A stretch of DNA of 64,000 bases from Petropleomorpha daqingensis (GTDB taxonomy: Bacteria > Actinomycetota > Actinomycetes > Mycobacteriales > Geodermatophilaceae): assembly GCF_013408985.1 (NCBI RefSeq), contig NZ_JACBZT010000001.1:558001-622000 (forward strand), given 5' to 3'. The translations under genes were made by a program, and so were the position numbers. The notes beneath the pieces were generated by a model. It worked only from the letters and a program-made list of their open reading frames with translations, was not told where the DNA came from and did no database searches. This document shows positions 34,673 through 44,057 of this stretch, piece by piece (the stretch's first letter is position 1; the number at the start of each line of letters is the position of its first letter).

Positions 34673-36340
34673 GTGGACGTGACCGCACCTGCCGCCGGCG
34701 ACGGCCCGTCCTTGCTCATCGGACCGCTGCTGCGGCACGTGGACCCGGTCTCGGCGACCGTCTGGGTGGAGACCGACCGGGCCTGCGAGGTCAGCGTGCT
34801 CGGCCGCAGCGCCCGCACCTTCCGGGTCGGCGGGCACCACTACGCCCTGGTCGTCGTCGAGGACCTCGAGCCGGGGAGCACGACGACGTACGACGTCCGG
34901 CTCGACGGCGCGCAGGTCTGGCCGCCCTCGACCTCGTCGTTCCCCGCGAGCCGGATCCGGACGCCCGGGCGCCCCGGCCCGTTCCGGGTCGCGTTCGGCT
35001 CCTGCCGCTACGCCTCGCCGACCACCGTCGACGTCCGCGAGGGCATCCCGCCGGACGCCCTCGACTCCTACGCCCTGCAGGTGGCCGCGACCCCGGAGGA
35101 CGAGTGGCCCGACGCGCTGGTGCTGCTGGGCGACCAGGTCTACGCCGACGAGCTGACCCCGCACACCCGGCGCTGGCTGGGTGACCGCCGGGGGGATGCG
35201 GTGCCCGAGGACGCGCAAGTGTCGGACTTCGAGGAGTACACCCGGCTCTACGCCGAGTCGTGGACCGATCCGCAGGTCCGCTGGCTGCTGTCGACGATCC
35301 CGTCGTCCATGATCTTCGACGACCACGAGATGATCGACGACTGGAACACCTCGGCCGCCTGGCGGCGCGAGGTGACGGCGTCGGACTGGTGGGCGCCGCG
35401 GATCAGCGGCGGGCTGGTGAGCTACTGGATCTACCAGCACCTGGGCAACCTGAGCCCGCAGGAGCTGGCCGAGAACAAGACCTGGCAGGCGGTGCAGGGC
35501 CTCGGCGAGGAGGACGACGACGCCGAGCCGATCCTGTGCGAGATGGCCGAGCGGGCAGATGCGGAGCCGGCGGGCATCCGGTGGAGCTTCGTGCGCCACT
35601 GGGGGTCGGCCCGGATGATCATGGTCGACAGCCGGGCGGGCCGCGTCCTCGACGAGCAGCACCGGCAGATGCTCGACGACGAGGAGTTCGCCTGGGTCGA
35701 GGCGGCGATGCGCCGGGCGTGCGACGAGGACGTCGAGCACCTCGTGATCGGGACGTCGCTGCCCTGGTTGCTGCCGCCGGCGATCCACCACCTCGAGCGG
35801 TGGAACGAGACCCTCAACACCCGCCACGAGGGCCGGCCGCTGGGCCGGCTGGCCGAGAGGCTGCGCCAGGCGGCCGACCTCGAGCACTGGGCGGCGTTCG
35901 GTGCGTCCTTCGAGCGGCTCGGCGCGGCGCTGGTGTCACTGGGCCGGGGCGAGGGCTGCCGGCCGCCCGCGACCGCGCTGGTGCTCTCCGGCGACGTCCA
36001 CCACGCGTACGCCGCCGAGCTCGTGCACCCCGGTGGGCTGACCACGCGGGTGCACCAGCTGACCGTCTCCCCGCTGCACAACCAGGCGCCGCACCCCATC
36101 CAGGTCGGCTTCCGGATGGGCTGGAGCGGCTGGGCGCGGCGGCTGACCAGCGGCCTGGCCCGCCTGGCGCGGGCGCCGCGCAGCGAGCTGGCGTGGCAGA
36201 AGCAGGCCGGGCCGTTCTTCGGCAACCAGCTCGGCGAGCTCGTCCTCGACGGGCGCGACGCCCGGTTCCGGCTGTGGGTCACCGACGGCACCGAGGAGGA
36301 GCTGCGGCAGGTGCTCGACCTGCCGCTGACCTCGTCCTGA
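34673..36340 (+). CDS. PhoD-like metallophosphatase
   Basis: A 555-residue protein of the PhoD-like phosphatase family. An N-terminal Ig-like domain (about 12-95) precedes the metallophosphoesterase core. Core motifs are Phe-Gly-Ser-Cys-Arg, Gly-Asp-Gln-Val-Tyr-Ala-Asp, Phe-Asp-Asp-His-Glu, Asp-Ser-Arg and Gly-Asp-Val-His-His. There is no signal peptide, unlike secreted alkaline phosphatase PhoD, so it is probably cytoplasmic. Two in-frame GTG codons (34673 and 34679) could start translation. The EEP hydrolase gene follows 12 nt later on the same strand, suggesting a two-gene unit. Confidence 0.85.
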   Translation: MDVTAPAAGDGPSLLIGPLLRHVDPVSATVWVETDRACEVSVLGRSARTFRVGGHHYALVVVEDLEPGSTTTYDVRLDGAQVWPPSTSSFPASRIRTPGRPGPFRVAFGSCRYASPTTVDVREGIPPDALDSYALQVAATPEDEWPDALVLLGDQVYADELTPHTRRWLGDRRGDAVPEDAQVSDFEEYTRLYAESWTDPQVRWLLSTIPSSMIFDDHEMIDDWNTSAAWRREVTASDWWAPRISGGLVSYWIYQHLGNLSPQELAENKTWQAVQGLGEEDDDAEPILCEMAERADAEPAGIRWSFVRHWGSARMIMVDSRAGRVLDEQHRQMLDDEEFAWVEAAMRRACDEDVEHLVIGTSLPWLLPPAIHHLERWNETLNTRHEGRPLGRLAERLRQAADLEHWAAFGASFERLGAALVSLGRGEGCRPPATALVLSGDVHHAYAAELVHPGGLTTRVHQLTVSPLHNQAPHPIQVGFRMGWSGWARRLTSGLARLARAPRSELAWQKQAGPFFGNQLGELVLDGRDARFRLWVTDGTEEELRQVLDLPLTSS

Positions 36341-36352
36341 GAGCCTGGAGCC

Positions 36353-37153
36353 ATGACCAAGCCGGCTCCCGGTCCCGATCAGCCGCCGATCCCGGTGCGG
36401 CTGGTCACCTTCAACATCCGCCACGGGGTCGGGGACGACGACCGGCTGGACCTGCCGCGGCTGGCGCAGGTGCTGCAGAGCGTGGACGCCGACGTGATCT
36501 GCCTGCAGGAGGTCGACCGGCACTACGGGGCGCGCAGCGAGGACGTCGACCAGCCGCTGCTGCTCTCGCGCGCGCTGGACATGCAGCTGGCCTGGGGCCC
36601 GGCGATCGAGAACCCCCGCGGCGCCGGCGCGCCGGACCGGCAGTACGGCAACGCGCTGCTGTCCCGGCTGCCGATCCTGATCAGCGACGTGCACCCGCTG
36701 CCGGGCACCGGCGAGCCGCGCAGCGCGCTGCGGACGCTGATCGAGCTCGACGGCGGCACGCTCTGGGTCACCACCACGCACCTGACCCGCAGCGGCGACG
36801 CGGAGCGGGCCGAGCAGCTGGCCCTGATCGCCGGATTGCACTCCGAGGCGATGGAGGCCGGCGTCGTCGTCGGCGACTTCAACACCCCCGCCGACGCGCC
36901 GGAGCTGGCCGAGCTGCAGGGGCTGTTCGCCGACGCCTGGGAACTCGCCCGTGACAAGCAGGACCGCTCGCGGTGGAAGCTGTGGCAGCACGACGCCGGC
37001 TTCACCCACCCGTCCGGCTCGCCGCACCGGCGCATCGACCAGTGCTGGGTGACGCACGGCGTCGCCGTCGCCTCGGCCCGGGTGGTCGACGCGCGCGGCG
37101 CCTCCGACCACCTGCCCTTGGTGGTCGACCTCGAGATCCCCTCGGGGGTCTGA
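36353..37153 (+). CDS. Endonuclease/exonuclease/phosphatase-family hydrolase
   Basis: A 266-residue EEP-fold hydrolase. Signatures are Thr-Phe-Asn-Ile-Arg-His-Gly, Cys-Leu-Gln-Glu-Val-Asp, Thr-Thr-His-Leu, Gly-Asp-Phe-Asn-Thr-Pro and a closing Ala-Ser-Asp-His-Leu-Pro. These supply the Mg2+ site and the catalytic His/Asp. Substrates in this fold range from DNA to phospholipids and inositol phosphates. No signal peptide is seen. A GGAG site precedes the ATG. It follows the PhoD-like gene closely, so both may act on phosphate esters. Confidence 0.87.
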   Translation: MTKPAPGPDQPPIPVRLVTFNIRHGVGDDDRLDLPRLAQVLQSVDADVICLQEVDRHYGARSEDVDQPLLLSRALDMQLAWGPAIENPRGAGAPDRQYGNALLSRLPILISDVHPLPGTGEPRSALRTLIELDGGTLWVTTTHLTRSGDAERAEQLALIAGLHSEAMEAGVVVGDFNTPADAPELAELQGLFADAWELARDKQDRSRWKLWQHDAGFTHPSGSPHRRIDQCWVTHGVAVASARVVDARGASDHLPLVVDLEIPSGV

Positions 37154-37213
37154 GGCATGGGAAGCGATACATGCGTTTCCAGGCAGAAAACGCACGTATC
37201 GCTTCCCATGCCT
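37153..37213. terminator. Very long inverted repeat between EEP gene and smc
   Basis: Arms of 26 bp (37153-37178 and 37188-37213) match at all but one position and enclose 9 nt. The first arm begins in the EEP stop codon and the second ends 4 nt before the smc stop. The arms are near 50% GC, well below the surroundings. It probably terminates both convergent genes. Confidence 0.75.
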
Positions 37214-37217
37214 AGGG

Positions 37218-40200
37218 CTAGGCGACCTCGGGTTCGCGGAGGCGCTGGCTGATGACGCCGGTGATGCCGTCGCCGCGCATGCTCACGCCGTAGAGGGCGT
37301 CGGCGATCTCCATCGTCCGCTTCTGGTGCGTGATGATGATCAGCTGCGAGGTCGACCGCAGCTGCTCGACGAGCGTCAGCAGCCGGCCGAGGTTGACGTC
37401 GTCCAGGGCCGCCTCGACCTCGTCGAGCACGTAGAACGGCGAGGGCCGCGCCCGGAAGATCGCCACGAGCAGCGCCACCGCGGTCAGCGACCGCTCGCCG
37501 CCGGACAGCAGCGACAGCCGCTTGACCTTCTTGCCCGGCGGCCGCGCCTCGACCTCGACGCCGGTGGTCAGCATGTCCTCCGGGTCGGTGAGCACGAGCC
37601 TGCCCGAACCGCCCGGGAAGAGCGTGGCGAAGACCTGCTCGAACTCCCGCGCCACGTCGGCGAAGGCGTTGGCGAAGACGTCGTGGATGCGCTCGTCGAC
37701 CTCGCGGACGACTGTCAGCAGGTCGCGGCGGGTGACCTTGAGGTCCTCCAGCTGCGTGGCGAGGAAGCCGTGCCGCTCCTCCAGCGCCGCGAACTCCTCC
37801 AGCGCGAGCGGGTTGACCTTGCCGAGGGTGGCCAGGTCGCGCTCGGCCTTGGCGGCCCGCCGCTCCTGGACGGCGCGGTCGTAGGGCGTCGGGTCGGGCT
37901 CGGGCTCCCCCGCCGCTTCGGCCGCGGCGATCTCCGGCGGGGTCGGCGGCACCGGCGCGGCCGGGCCGTACTCGGCGATGAGGGTGGGCAGGTCGACGCC
38001 GTACTCCTCAGCGGCGCGGGTCTCCAGCGCCTCGATCCGGTAGCGCTGCTCGGCGCGGGCGACCTCGTCGCGGTGCACCTCGTCGGTGAGCCGGTCCAGC
38101 TCGGCGGTGGCGCCGCGCACCTGCGTGCGGACCTCGAGCAGCTCCGCCTCGCGAGCGGTGCGCGCCGAGGCGAGCTCGTCGCGCTCGGTGGCGGCCCGCA
38201 CCAGCGACGTCTCCAGGGCGGCCAGTGCCACCTGGGCGTCGGCCCGGACGGCGGCCGCGACCCGGGCTCCGCGCTCGCGGGCGGCCCGCGCGGCGGCGGC
38301 CCGCTCGCGGGCGGCGCGCTCCTGGCGGGCCTGGCGGCGCAGCGACTCGGCGCGGCCGGTCAGCGCGCGGGCGCGCTCCTCGGCGGTGCGGACGGCCAGC
38401 CGGGCCTCGGTCTCGGCCTGCCGGGCGGCGGCGACCTCCAGCCGCAGCCGGTCGCGCTCCTCGGTGGAGGGCTCCTCCTCCACCGGCTCGGCCTCGGCGG
38501 CGGACAGCCGGCCCTCCAGCTCGGACAGCTTCGTGACCGCCTGCTCCAGCGCCTGCTCGGCCCGCACCCGGGCGGCGGCGGAGCGCTCGGCCTCGGCGGC
38601 GGCCGACCGGGCGGCGGCGCCCAGCTCGGCCAGCGCGGCGGCCTCGGCGGAGCGGCTCTTGTCGGACGCCTGGCGGGCGGCCAGCGCCGCGTCGACGTCG
38701 GCGGACCGTGCAGCGGCCACCTCGCGGGCGGCCGACAGCTGCTCGGCCAGCTCGGCGGCGCGCTGCTCGGCGCGGGCGAGTTCGGTGGCCGCCTCGTCGA
38801 CGCGGGCGCGGACCTCGAGCCCGGACGGCGCGTCGGCCTGGCCGCCGACCGCCCAGTCGGCGCCGACGAGGTCGCCGCCGCCGGTCACGGCCCGCACGCG
38901 CGGGTGGGTGCGCACGAGCGCGACCGCGGCGTCCAGCGTCGGGACGACGGCGACCCGCTCCAGCGCCCGGGTGAGCGCCGGCCGCAGGTCGTCGGGGGCG
39001 TCGAGGAGGTCGAGGGCCCAGCGCACGCCCTCGGGCAGCTCGGGCCAGCCGTCCCGCGGCACGGGCGGCAGCCCGGCGGTGACGAGCAGACCGGCGCGAC
39101 CGCCGTCGGTGTCCTGCAGGTGGCGCAGCGCCGCGGCCGCCTCGGCGACGCCGGAGACGACGACGGCGTCGGCCATCCCGCCGAGCGCCGCGGCGACCGC
39201 GACCTCCCAGCCGGGTGCGACCGACAGCTGCTCGGCCACCGGCCCCAGCACGCCGGCCAGCCCGGCGTCGAGGACCGCGGCGGCGCCGTCGGCCGGCTTG
39301 AGCCCCAGCGCGAGGGCGTCGCGACGGGCCTGCCAGGACGCCCGGTCGCGCTCGGCGGCGCGCTCGGCCTCGGCCAGCTCGGCCACGGCCCGGGCGGCGG
39401 CGGTGTGCGCGGCGACGGCGTCCTCGTGGGCGCCGACCAGGGCGACGTCGCCGTCCTCGGCGTCGGCGAGCTGCGCGCGCCGCTCGGCGAGCCGTTCGGC
39501 GGCGACCTCGGCGCGGTCGGCGGCCTCGCCGGCGGCCAGCGCCAGCCGCTCGATCTCGGCCTCGCCGGCGGTCACGCGGGAGCGGGCGGCGGCGACGTCG
39601 CCGGAGAGGCGGGCGAGCTTCTCGCGCCGGTCGGCCAGCGCGCGGGCGGCGGCGACCAGCGCCCGCTCGGCCTCGGTCAGCGCGGACTCCAGCTCGGCGC
39701 GCTCCGTCACGCCCGCGGCCAGCCGGGCCCGTTCGGCCTCGAGGCCGGCGGCGAGCTCGGTCTCGGTGGCCGCGACGCGGTCGGCCTCGGCCTCGAGCTG
39801 GTCGGGGTCGCGGCCGCCGGTGCCGGCGGGTGCGGCGGCGGAGAGGTGGCGGTGCCGTTCGGCGGCCAGCTGGCCGATGCCGCGGAAGCGCTCGCCGAGG
39901 GAGGAGAGGCGATACCAGGTGTCCTGGGCGGTCTGCAGCCGGGGCGCGTCGCCGGCCAGCGCCGATTCCAGCGCGGACTCGCGGCGGGACGCCTCGGCCA
40001 GCTGCGCCTCGACGGCGGCACGCCGGGTGCGGGCGGCGGTCTCGTCGGCGACGTCCTTGTCGAGGGCATCGCGCAGCTGCACGAGGTCGTCGGCCAGCAG
40101 CCGCAGCCGGGCGTCGCGGAGGTCGGCCTGCACGCCCGCGGCGCGGCGGGCCACCTCGGCCTGCTTGCCCAGCGGCTTGAGCTGGCGGCGGAGCTCCGCG

Positions 40201-40784
40201 GTGAGGTCCCCGAGCCGGTCGAGGTTGGCCTGCATCCCGTCGAGCTTGCGGAGCGCCTTCTCCTTGCGCTTGCGGTGCTTGAGGACGCCGGCGGCCTCCT
40301 CGATGAAGGCGCGGCGGTCCTCCGGGCGGCCGGAGAGGACGGCGTCGAGCTGGCCCTGGCCGACGATGACGTGCATCTCGCGGCCGATGCCGGAGTCGCT
40401 GAGCAGCTCCTGGACGTCGAGCAGCCGCACCTTGTCGCCGTTGATCTCGTACTCGCTCTCACCGGAGCGGTACATGCGGCGGGTGATCGAGACCTCGGTG
40501 TACTCGATCGGCAGGGCGCCGTCGGCGTTGTCGATGGTCAGCGTCACCTCGGCCCGGCCCAGCGGCGGGCGGCCGGCGGTGCCGGCGAAGATGACGTCCT
40601 CCATCTTGCCGCCGCGCAGGCTCTTGGCGCCCTGCTCGCCGAGGACCCAGGAGATCGCGTCGACGACGTTCGACTTGCCCGAGCCGTTGGGGCCGACGAC
40701 GGCGGTGATTCCCGGCTCGAGCCGCAGCGTGGTGGCGGACGCGAAGGACTTGAAGCCCTTGAGCGTCAGGCTCGACAGGTGCAC
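37218..40784 (-). CDS. smc: Chromosome segregation protein SMC
   Basis: A 1188-residue condensin ATPase. Walker A Gly-Pro-Asn-Gly-Ser-Gly-Lys-Ser is at 31-38. Ala/Glu/Arg-rich coiled coils flank a central hinge (about 500-650). The ABC signature Leu-Ser-Gly-Gly-Glu-Arg-Ser and Walker B Phe-Tyr-Val-Leu-Asp-Glu-Val-Glu-Ala-Ala-Leu-Asp are near the end. With ScpA and ScpB (not in this window) it organises origin-proximal DNA. The GTG start has no ribosome site; a TAGACT hexamer 9 nt upstream implies a near-leaderless mRNA. Confidence 0.96.
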   Translation of the reverse strand: MHLSSLTLKGFKSFASATTLRLEPGITAVVGPNGSGKSNVVDAISWVLGEQGAKSLRGGKMEDVIFAGTAGRPPLGRAEVTLTIDNADGALPIEYTEVSITRRMYRSGESEYEINGDKVRLLDVQELLSDSGIGREMHVIVGQGQLDAVLSGRPEDRRAFIEEAAGVLKHRKRKEKALRKLDGMQANLDRLGDLTAELRRQLKPLGKQAEVARRAAGVQADLRDARLRLLADDLVQLRDALDKDVADETAARTRRAAVEAQLAEASRRESALESALAGDAPRLQTAQDTWYRLSSLGERFRGIGQLAAERHRHLSAAAPAGTGGRDPDQLEAEADRVAATETELAAGLEAERARLAAGVTERAELESALTEAERALVAAARALADRREKLARLSGDVAAARSRVTAGEAEIERLALAAGEAADRAEVAAERLAERRAQLADAEDGDVALVGAHEDAVAAHTAAARAVAELAEAERAAERDRASWQARRDALALGLKPADGAAAVLDAGLAGVLGPVAEQLSVAPGWEVAVAAALGGMADAVVVSGVAEAAAALRHLQDTDGGRAGLLVTAGLPPVPRDGWPELPEGVRWALDLLDAPDDLRPALTRALERVAVVPTLDAAVALVRTHPRVRAVTGGGDLVGADWAVGGQADAPSGLEVRARVDEAATELARAEQRAAELAEQLSAAREVAAARSADVDAALAARQASDKSRSAEAAALAELGAAARSAAAEAERSAAARVRAEQALEQAVTKLSELEGRLSAAEAEPVEEEPSTEERDRLRLEVAAARQAETEARLAVRTAEERARALTGRAESLRRQARQERAARERAAAARAARERGARVAAAVRADAQVALAALETSLVRAATERDELASARTAREAELLEVRTQVRGATAELDRLTDEVHRDEVARAEQRYRIEALETRAAEEYGVDLPTLIAEYGPAAPVPPTPPEIAAAEAAGEPEPDPTPYDRAVQERRAAKAERDLATLGKVNPLALEEFAALEERHGFLATQLEDLKVTRRDLLTVVREVDERIHDVFANAFADVAREFEQVFATLFPGGSGRLVLTDPEDMLTTGVEVEARPPGKKVKRLSLLSGGERSLTAVALLVAIFRARPSPFYVLDEVEAALDDVNLGRLLTLVEQLRSTSQLIIITHQKRTMEIADALYGVSMRGDGITGVISQRLREPEVA

Positions 40785-40793
40785 AGAGAGTGC

Positions 40794-40799
40794 AGTCTA
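40794..40799 (-). promoter_or_regulatory. -10 element of smc
   Basis: TAGACT on the minus strand lies 9 nt before the smc GTG. The predicted leader is 2-3 nt, and no Shine-Dalgarno sequence is present. Confidence 0.45.
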
Positions 40800-40870
40800 G
40801 TCGCTGTTGCTGTAACCGGCCCAGGTCAGAGCGACCCGAGGGCGGCGTGGTGCGGCTGTGACGGAGGAGT

Positions 40871-41062
40871 TCAGGCCAGCACGGGCTCGGCGGTCTCGCC
40901 GGCCATCTTCATCAACTCGGAGGCGATGTGCGCGTCGCGCTCGGCGCGCAGCTGAGCGACTTCCTGCTCCAGCCGACGCACCTTCGCCCGGAGGGCGGCG
41001 TTCTCCTCGGCTACTCGGAGCTCCGCGGGTGCGACGACGTGACCGAACAGGGCCTTGGCCAT
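40871..41062 (-). CDS. Small coiled-coil protein upstream of smc
   Basis: A 63-residue protein beginning Met-Ala-Lys-Ala-Leu-Phe-Gly-His-Val, followed by a heptad-rich helix (Glu-Glu-Asn-Ala-Ala-Leu-Arg-Ala-Lys-Val) from about 18 to 48. Similar short Met-Ala-Lys-Ala-Leu coiled-coil proteins occur in mycobacteria and relatives; their function is not established. It resembles a mini-DivIVA or ZapA-like helix only in general terms. The ATG at 41062 was chosen because the conserved opening starts there; no strong ribosome site is seen. Confidence 0.65.
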   Translation of the reverse strand: MAKALFGHVVAPAELRVAEENAALRAKVRRLEQEVAQLRAERDAHIASELMKMAGETAEPVLA

Positions 41063-41211
41063 GACTTCGGCGGCCTTTCGACAAAGTGAGGAAACCCGGC
41101 GCCCCGGGGAAGCGGTCGGCGCGGGAATGGTGCCATCAAGGGTGACAGGCCAAGACACGCAGGTCAACGCCCAGAATGCCTACTCACCGTGTCGGGGTGG
41201 TGTCGCATTTG

Positions 41212-41487
41212 TCACAGCACGGTGAACCCGTGGCTCCCCTGCACCGCCTCGGCACGGACGTCGACCCTCGTCACGCGCCCGGGAGCCCGCGATCCGTCCA
41301 GCTCGGCGACGACCGAGCGCACGGCGTCGGCCCCGCCCTCGAGCACCACCTCGACCCGGCCGTCGGGCAGGTTGCGGGCCGAGCCGGCCACTCCGGCGTC
41401 GCCGGCGACGCCGCGGACGAAGTAGCGGTAGCCCACGCCCTGGACGTGCCCGGACACCACGGCCACCGTCCTGACCTGCTCGTTCAC
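41212..41487 (-). CDS. acyP: Acylphosphatase
   Basis: A 91-residue acylphosphatase that hydrolyses acyl phosphates such as acetyl or carbamoyl phosphate. The phosphate-binding loop Gly-His-Val-Gln-Gly-Val-Gly-Tyr-Arg (Arg catalytic) and the [10 protein letters not shown] segment (Asn catalytic) are intact. The GTG overlaps the mutM stop by 4 bp. In Actinobacteria acyP commonly lies between mutM and smc, as here. Confidence 0.93.
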   Translation of the reverse strand: MNEQVRTVAVVSGHVQGVGYRYFVRGVAGDAGVAGSARNLPDGRVEVVLEGGADAVRSVVAELDGSRAPGRVTRVDVRAEAVQGSHGFTVL

Positions 41488-42353
41488 CGAGTCCTCGGCC
41501 GCGGCTGGCAGCGCGGGCAGCTGTAGCTGGAGCGGTTCATGAACGACTCCCGGCGGATCGGCGTCCCGCAGCGGGGGCAGGGGCGGTCGGCCTGGCCGTA
41601 GACGGCGAGGAACCGCGAGAAGTAGCCGCTCTGCCCGTTGACGTCGACGTAGAGCGAGTCGAACGAGGTGCCGCCCTGCGCCAGTGCCTCGCCGAGCACG
41701 TCGCGGACCCCCTCGAGCAGCGCGGACACCTGCGCGCGGGTCAGCTTCGCGGTGGGCCGGGCGCCGTGCAGCTGCGCGCGCCACAGCGCCTCGTCGGCGT
41801 AGATGTTGCCGACGCCGCCGATCAGCGTCTGGTCCAGCAGCGCGCGCTTGACCTCGGTGTGCCGGCGGCGCAGCGCCGCGCTGAACGCGTCGGCGTCGAA
41901 CGACGGGTCGAGGGGGTCGATCGCGATGTGCGCCAGCCGCGGCGGGATGCCGTCCCCGGTCGACTCCTCCACCGCCAGGCCGCCGAAGGTGCGCTGGTCG
42001 ACGAAGCGCAGCTCGCGGCCCCCGTCGGTGAAGGTGAACCGGGCGCGCAGATGGGTCTCGTCGGGCTGCGACGGCTTCTCCACCAGCAGCTGGCCGCTCA
42101 TCCCGAGGTGCCCGACCAGCGCGCGGTCGCTGGGCGTGCCGTCGGCCTCGGCCATCGGCAGCCACAGGTACTTGCCGCGGCGGTGCGCCGCGGTGAACGT
42201 GCGTCCGGTCAGCGCCTGCACGAAGTGCTCGGTGCCCTCCAGGTGCCGGCGCACGGCGCGCGGGTGGCGCACCTCGACGGCGGCGACGGTGCGGCCGGCG
42301 ACCCACTGGTCCAGCCCGCGCCGGACGACCTCGACCTCGGGGAGTTCGGGCAC
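41484..42353 (-). CDS. mutM: Formamidopyrimidine-DNA glycosylase
   Basis: A 289-residue Fpg/MutM that excises 8-oxoguanine and nicks the site. The N-terminal Pro-Glu-Leu-Pro-Glu-Val-Glu follows the initiator, so Pro2 is the catalytic amine and Glu3 the acid. Lys near residue 64 (Arg-Arg-Gly-Lys-Tyr-Leu) and the helix-two-turn-helix [11 protein letters not shown] are present. The C-terminal zinc finger is Cys-x2-Cys-x16-Cys-x2-Cys. The GTG start begins 5 nt after the rnc stop. Confidence 0.95.
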   Translation of the reverse strand: MPELPEVEVVRRGLDQWVAGRTVAAVEVRHPRAVRRHLEGTEHFVQALTGRTFTAAHRRGKYLWLPMAEADGTPSDRALVGHLGMSGQLLVEKPSQPDETHLRARFTFTDGGRELRFVDQRTFGGLAVEESTGDGIPPRLAHIAIDPLDPSFDADAFSAALRRRHTEVKRALLDQTLIGGVGNIYADEALWRAQLHGARPTAKLTRAQVSALLEGVRDVLGEALAQGGTSFDSLYVDVNGQSGYFSRFLAVYGQADRPCPRCGTPIRRESFMNRSSYSCPRCQPRPRTR

Positions 42354-42357
42354 GGTG

Positions 42358-43125
42358 TCAGCTCTCCGCGGAGAGGGCCCGCCACGCGGCCTCGGCGGCC
42401 TCCTGCTCGGCGGCCTTCTTGGTGCGGCCGGTGCCCTTGCCGTACACGGTGCCGGCCAGCAGCACGGCGGCGGTGAAGGTCTTGGCGTGGTCGGGGCCGT
42501 CGTCCTGCACCGAGTAGCTCGGCGGCCCGAGCCCACGGCCGGCGGCGAGCTCCTGCAGGCTGGTCTTCCAGTCCAGGCCGGCGCCGCGCGTCGAGGCCTG
42601 CACCAGCAGCGGGTCGAACAATCGGTGCACGATCGCCGCGGCGGTGTCCAGCCCCCGGCCGAGGTGGATGGCGCCCAGCAGCGCCTCGAGCGCGTCGGCC
42701 AGGATCGAGTCCTTCTCGCGGCCTCCGGTGGTCTCCTCACCGCGGCCGAGCAGCAGGTGCGGGCCGATGCCGCCGTCCCCCAGCCCGCGGGCGACGCGGG
42801 CCAGCGAGGTCATGTTGACCACCGAGGCGCGCAGCTTGGCCAGCTGCCCCTCGGGCAGGTCGGGCTGGCTGCGGTAGAGCTCGTCGGTGACGACGAGGCC
42901 GAGCACCGAGTCGCCGAGGAACTCCAGGCGCTCGTTGGTGGGCAGCCCGCCGTTCTCGTAGGCGTAGGAACGGTGGGTCAGCGCCAACGCCAGCAGGCCG
43001 CCGGGCAGCACGACACCGAGGGCGTCGTGCAGCCAGGCGGCCGCGGTGGAGGCGTGCTCCGGCCCGGCCGGGGACGTGCCGTCGTCCGGACCCTCGAGAG
43101 GTCCCGGGGCGGCGAAGGTTCCCAC
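42358..43125 (-). CDS. rnc: Ribonuclease III
   Basis: A 255-residue dsRNA endonuclease that processes rRNA precursors. The catalytic signature [13 protein letters not shown] lies near 63-75 and the second acidic site in [13 protein letters not shown]. The C-terminal dsRBD (about 175-253) ends with [10 protein letters not shown]. The GTG follows the rpmF stop by 19 nt. The first 25 residues are a variable extension. Confidence 0.94.
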   Translation of the reverse strand: MGTFAAPGPLEGPDDGTSPAGPEHASTAAAWLHDALGVVLPGGLLALALTHRSYAYENGGLPTNERLEFLGDSVLGLVVTDELYRSQPDLPEGQLAKLRASVVNMTSLARVARGLGDGGIGPHLLLGRGEETTGGREKDSILADALEALLGAIHLGRGLDTAAAIVHRLFDPLLVQASTRGAGLDWKTSLQELAAGRGLGPPSYSVQDDGPDHAKTFTAAVLLAGTVYGKGTGRTKKAAEQEAAEAAWRALSAES

Positions 43126-43144
43126 GGCGGGCGCGGTCAGCGGA

Positions 43145-43324
43145 TCAGACCGACAGGACCTGACGGCCGGCGTACTGGCCGCAGTTCGGGCAGGCCTGGT
43201 GCGGCGGCTTGAGCTGACCGCAGGCGCGGTTCGGGCACGGGGTCAGCGACGGCGCCGACGCCTTCCACTGCGACCGGCGGGCGCGGGTGTTGGAGCGGGA
43301 CATCTTCCGCTTCGGAACGGCCAC
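43145..43324 (-). CDS. rpmF: 50S ribosomal protein L32
   Basis: A 59-residue L32 opening [13 protein letters not shown]-x-Arg-Arg. It is a zinc-binding paralogue with Cys-Pro-x3-Cys and Cys-Pro-Asn-Cys-Gly knuckles. The GTG follows a GAGGAG site and starts 1 nt after the DUF177 stop, the usual coupling with that ribosome-biogenesis gene. Confidence 0.95.
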   Translation of the reverse strand: MAVPKRKMSRSNTRARRSQWKASAPSLTPCPNRACGQLKPPHQACPNCGQYAGRQVLSV

Positions 43325-43325
43325 G

Positions 43326-43943
43326 TCAGTTCTCCTCTGTGTTCTCGTCACCGTCGGGCGACGAAGCGAATCGGCCGGCGAGTCCGGCCCAGCGGGGGTC
43401 GAGCAGTTCGTGGGAGTGGTCGGGCGGCAGGTCGTCGAGGCGCTGGCCGCAGTCGACGCACAGGCCCTGGCAGTCGTCCGAGCACACCGGCGAGAGCGGC
43501 AGGCTCAGGACGACGAGGTCGCGGATCATCGGCTCGAGGTCGATGCGGTCGTGCTCGACCAGGCGGACCTCGTCCTCCTCGCTGGTCTCCTCGGTGGTGC
43601 TGCCCTCGTAGGCGAACAGCTCCTGCACGTCCAGTTCGAGGGTGTCCTCGACCGGCTCCAGGCACCGGGCGCACGAGCCGACCACCGGGACGTCGACCTC
43701 GCCGGAGACCAGCACGCCCTCCATGACCGACTCCAGCCGCAGCCGCAGCTCGACCTCCGCGCCGACCGGGACGCCGATGAGCTCGACCCGCCAGCCCTCG
43801 GGGGCCGGCAGCGTCTTCTCGAACGGCTGCATGGACCCGGCACGGCGGCCCAGTTCCCGCAGCTCGACGACCCAGGGGTTGCCCGACGAGCGCCGCGCGT
43901 CGGACGACGGGGCGCTGGTGCGGTGCGGGACTGGGGCAGGCAT
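43326..43943 (-). CDS. DUF177 (YceD-like) protein
   Basis: A 205-residue DUF177 protein; plant and bacterial relatives take part in 23S rRNA maturation. Cysteine pairs lie in Gly-Ser-Cys-Ala-Arg-Cys-Leu and in Cys-Ser-Asp-Asp-Cys-x-Gly-Leu-Cys-x2-Cys-Gly, probable zinc sites. The region around Leu-Glu-Pro-Met-Ile-Arg-Asp is family-typical. Start: the ATG at 43943; a GTG 20 codons upstream is possible. It immediately precedes rpmF, the conserved order. Confidence 0.87.
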   Translation of the reverse strand: MPAPVPHRTSAPSSDARRSSGNPWVVELRELGRRAGSMQPFEKTLPAPEGWRVELIGVPVGAEVELRLRLESVMEGVLVSGEVDVPVVGSCARCLEPVEDTLELDVQELFAYEGSTTEETSEEDEVRLVEHDRIDLEPMIRDLVVLSLPLSPVCSDDCQGLCVDCGQRLDDLPPDHSHELLDPRWAGLAGRFASSPDGDENTEEN

Positions 43944-44057
43944 GTCGGTACTCAGCTCGGGAACGAAAGGGTCGGGATCAGGGGCTCGGCCGGCCGGGCG
44001 CACGTGCGCCGGCTCCGGGACCGGTCAACGAGACTACCCGATCCCGGGAACGGTCCG

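Noticed and set aside
37326-40955. A 1209-codon open frame opposite smc
   Set aside because: It is the antisense shadow of smc in high-GC DNA: low-complexity Gly/Arg/Val-rich translation without domains. smc on the other strand has all its motifs.
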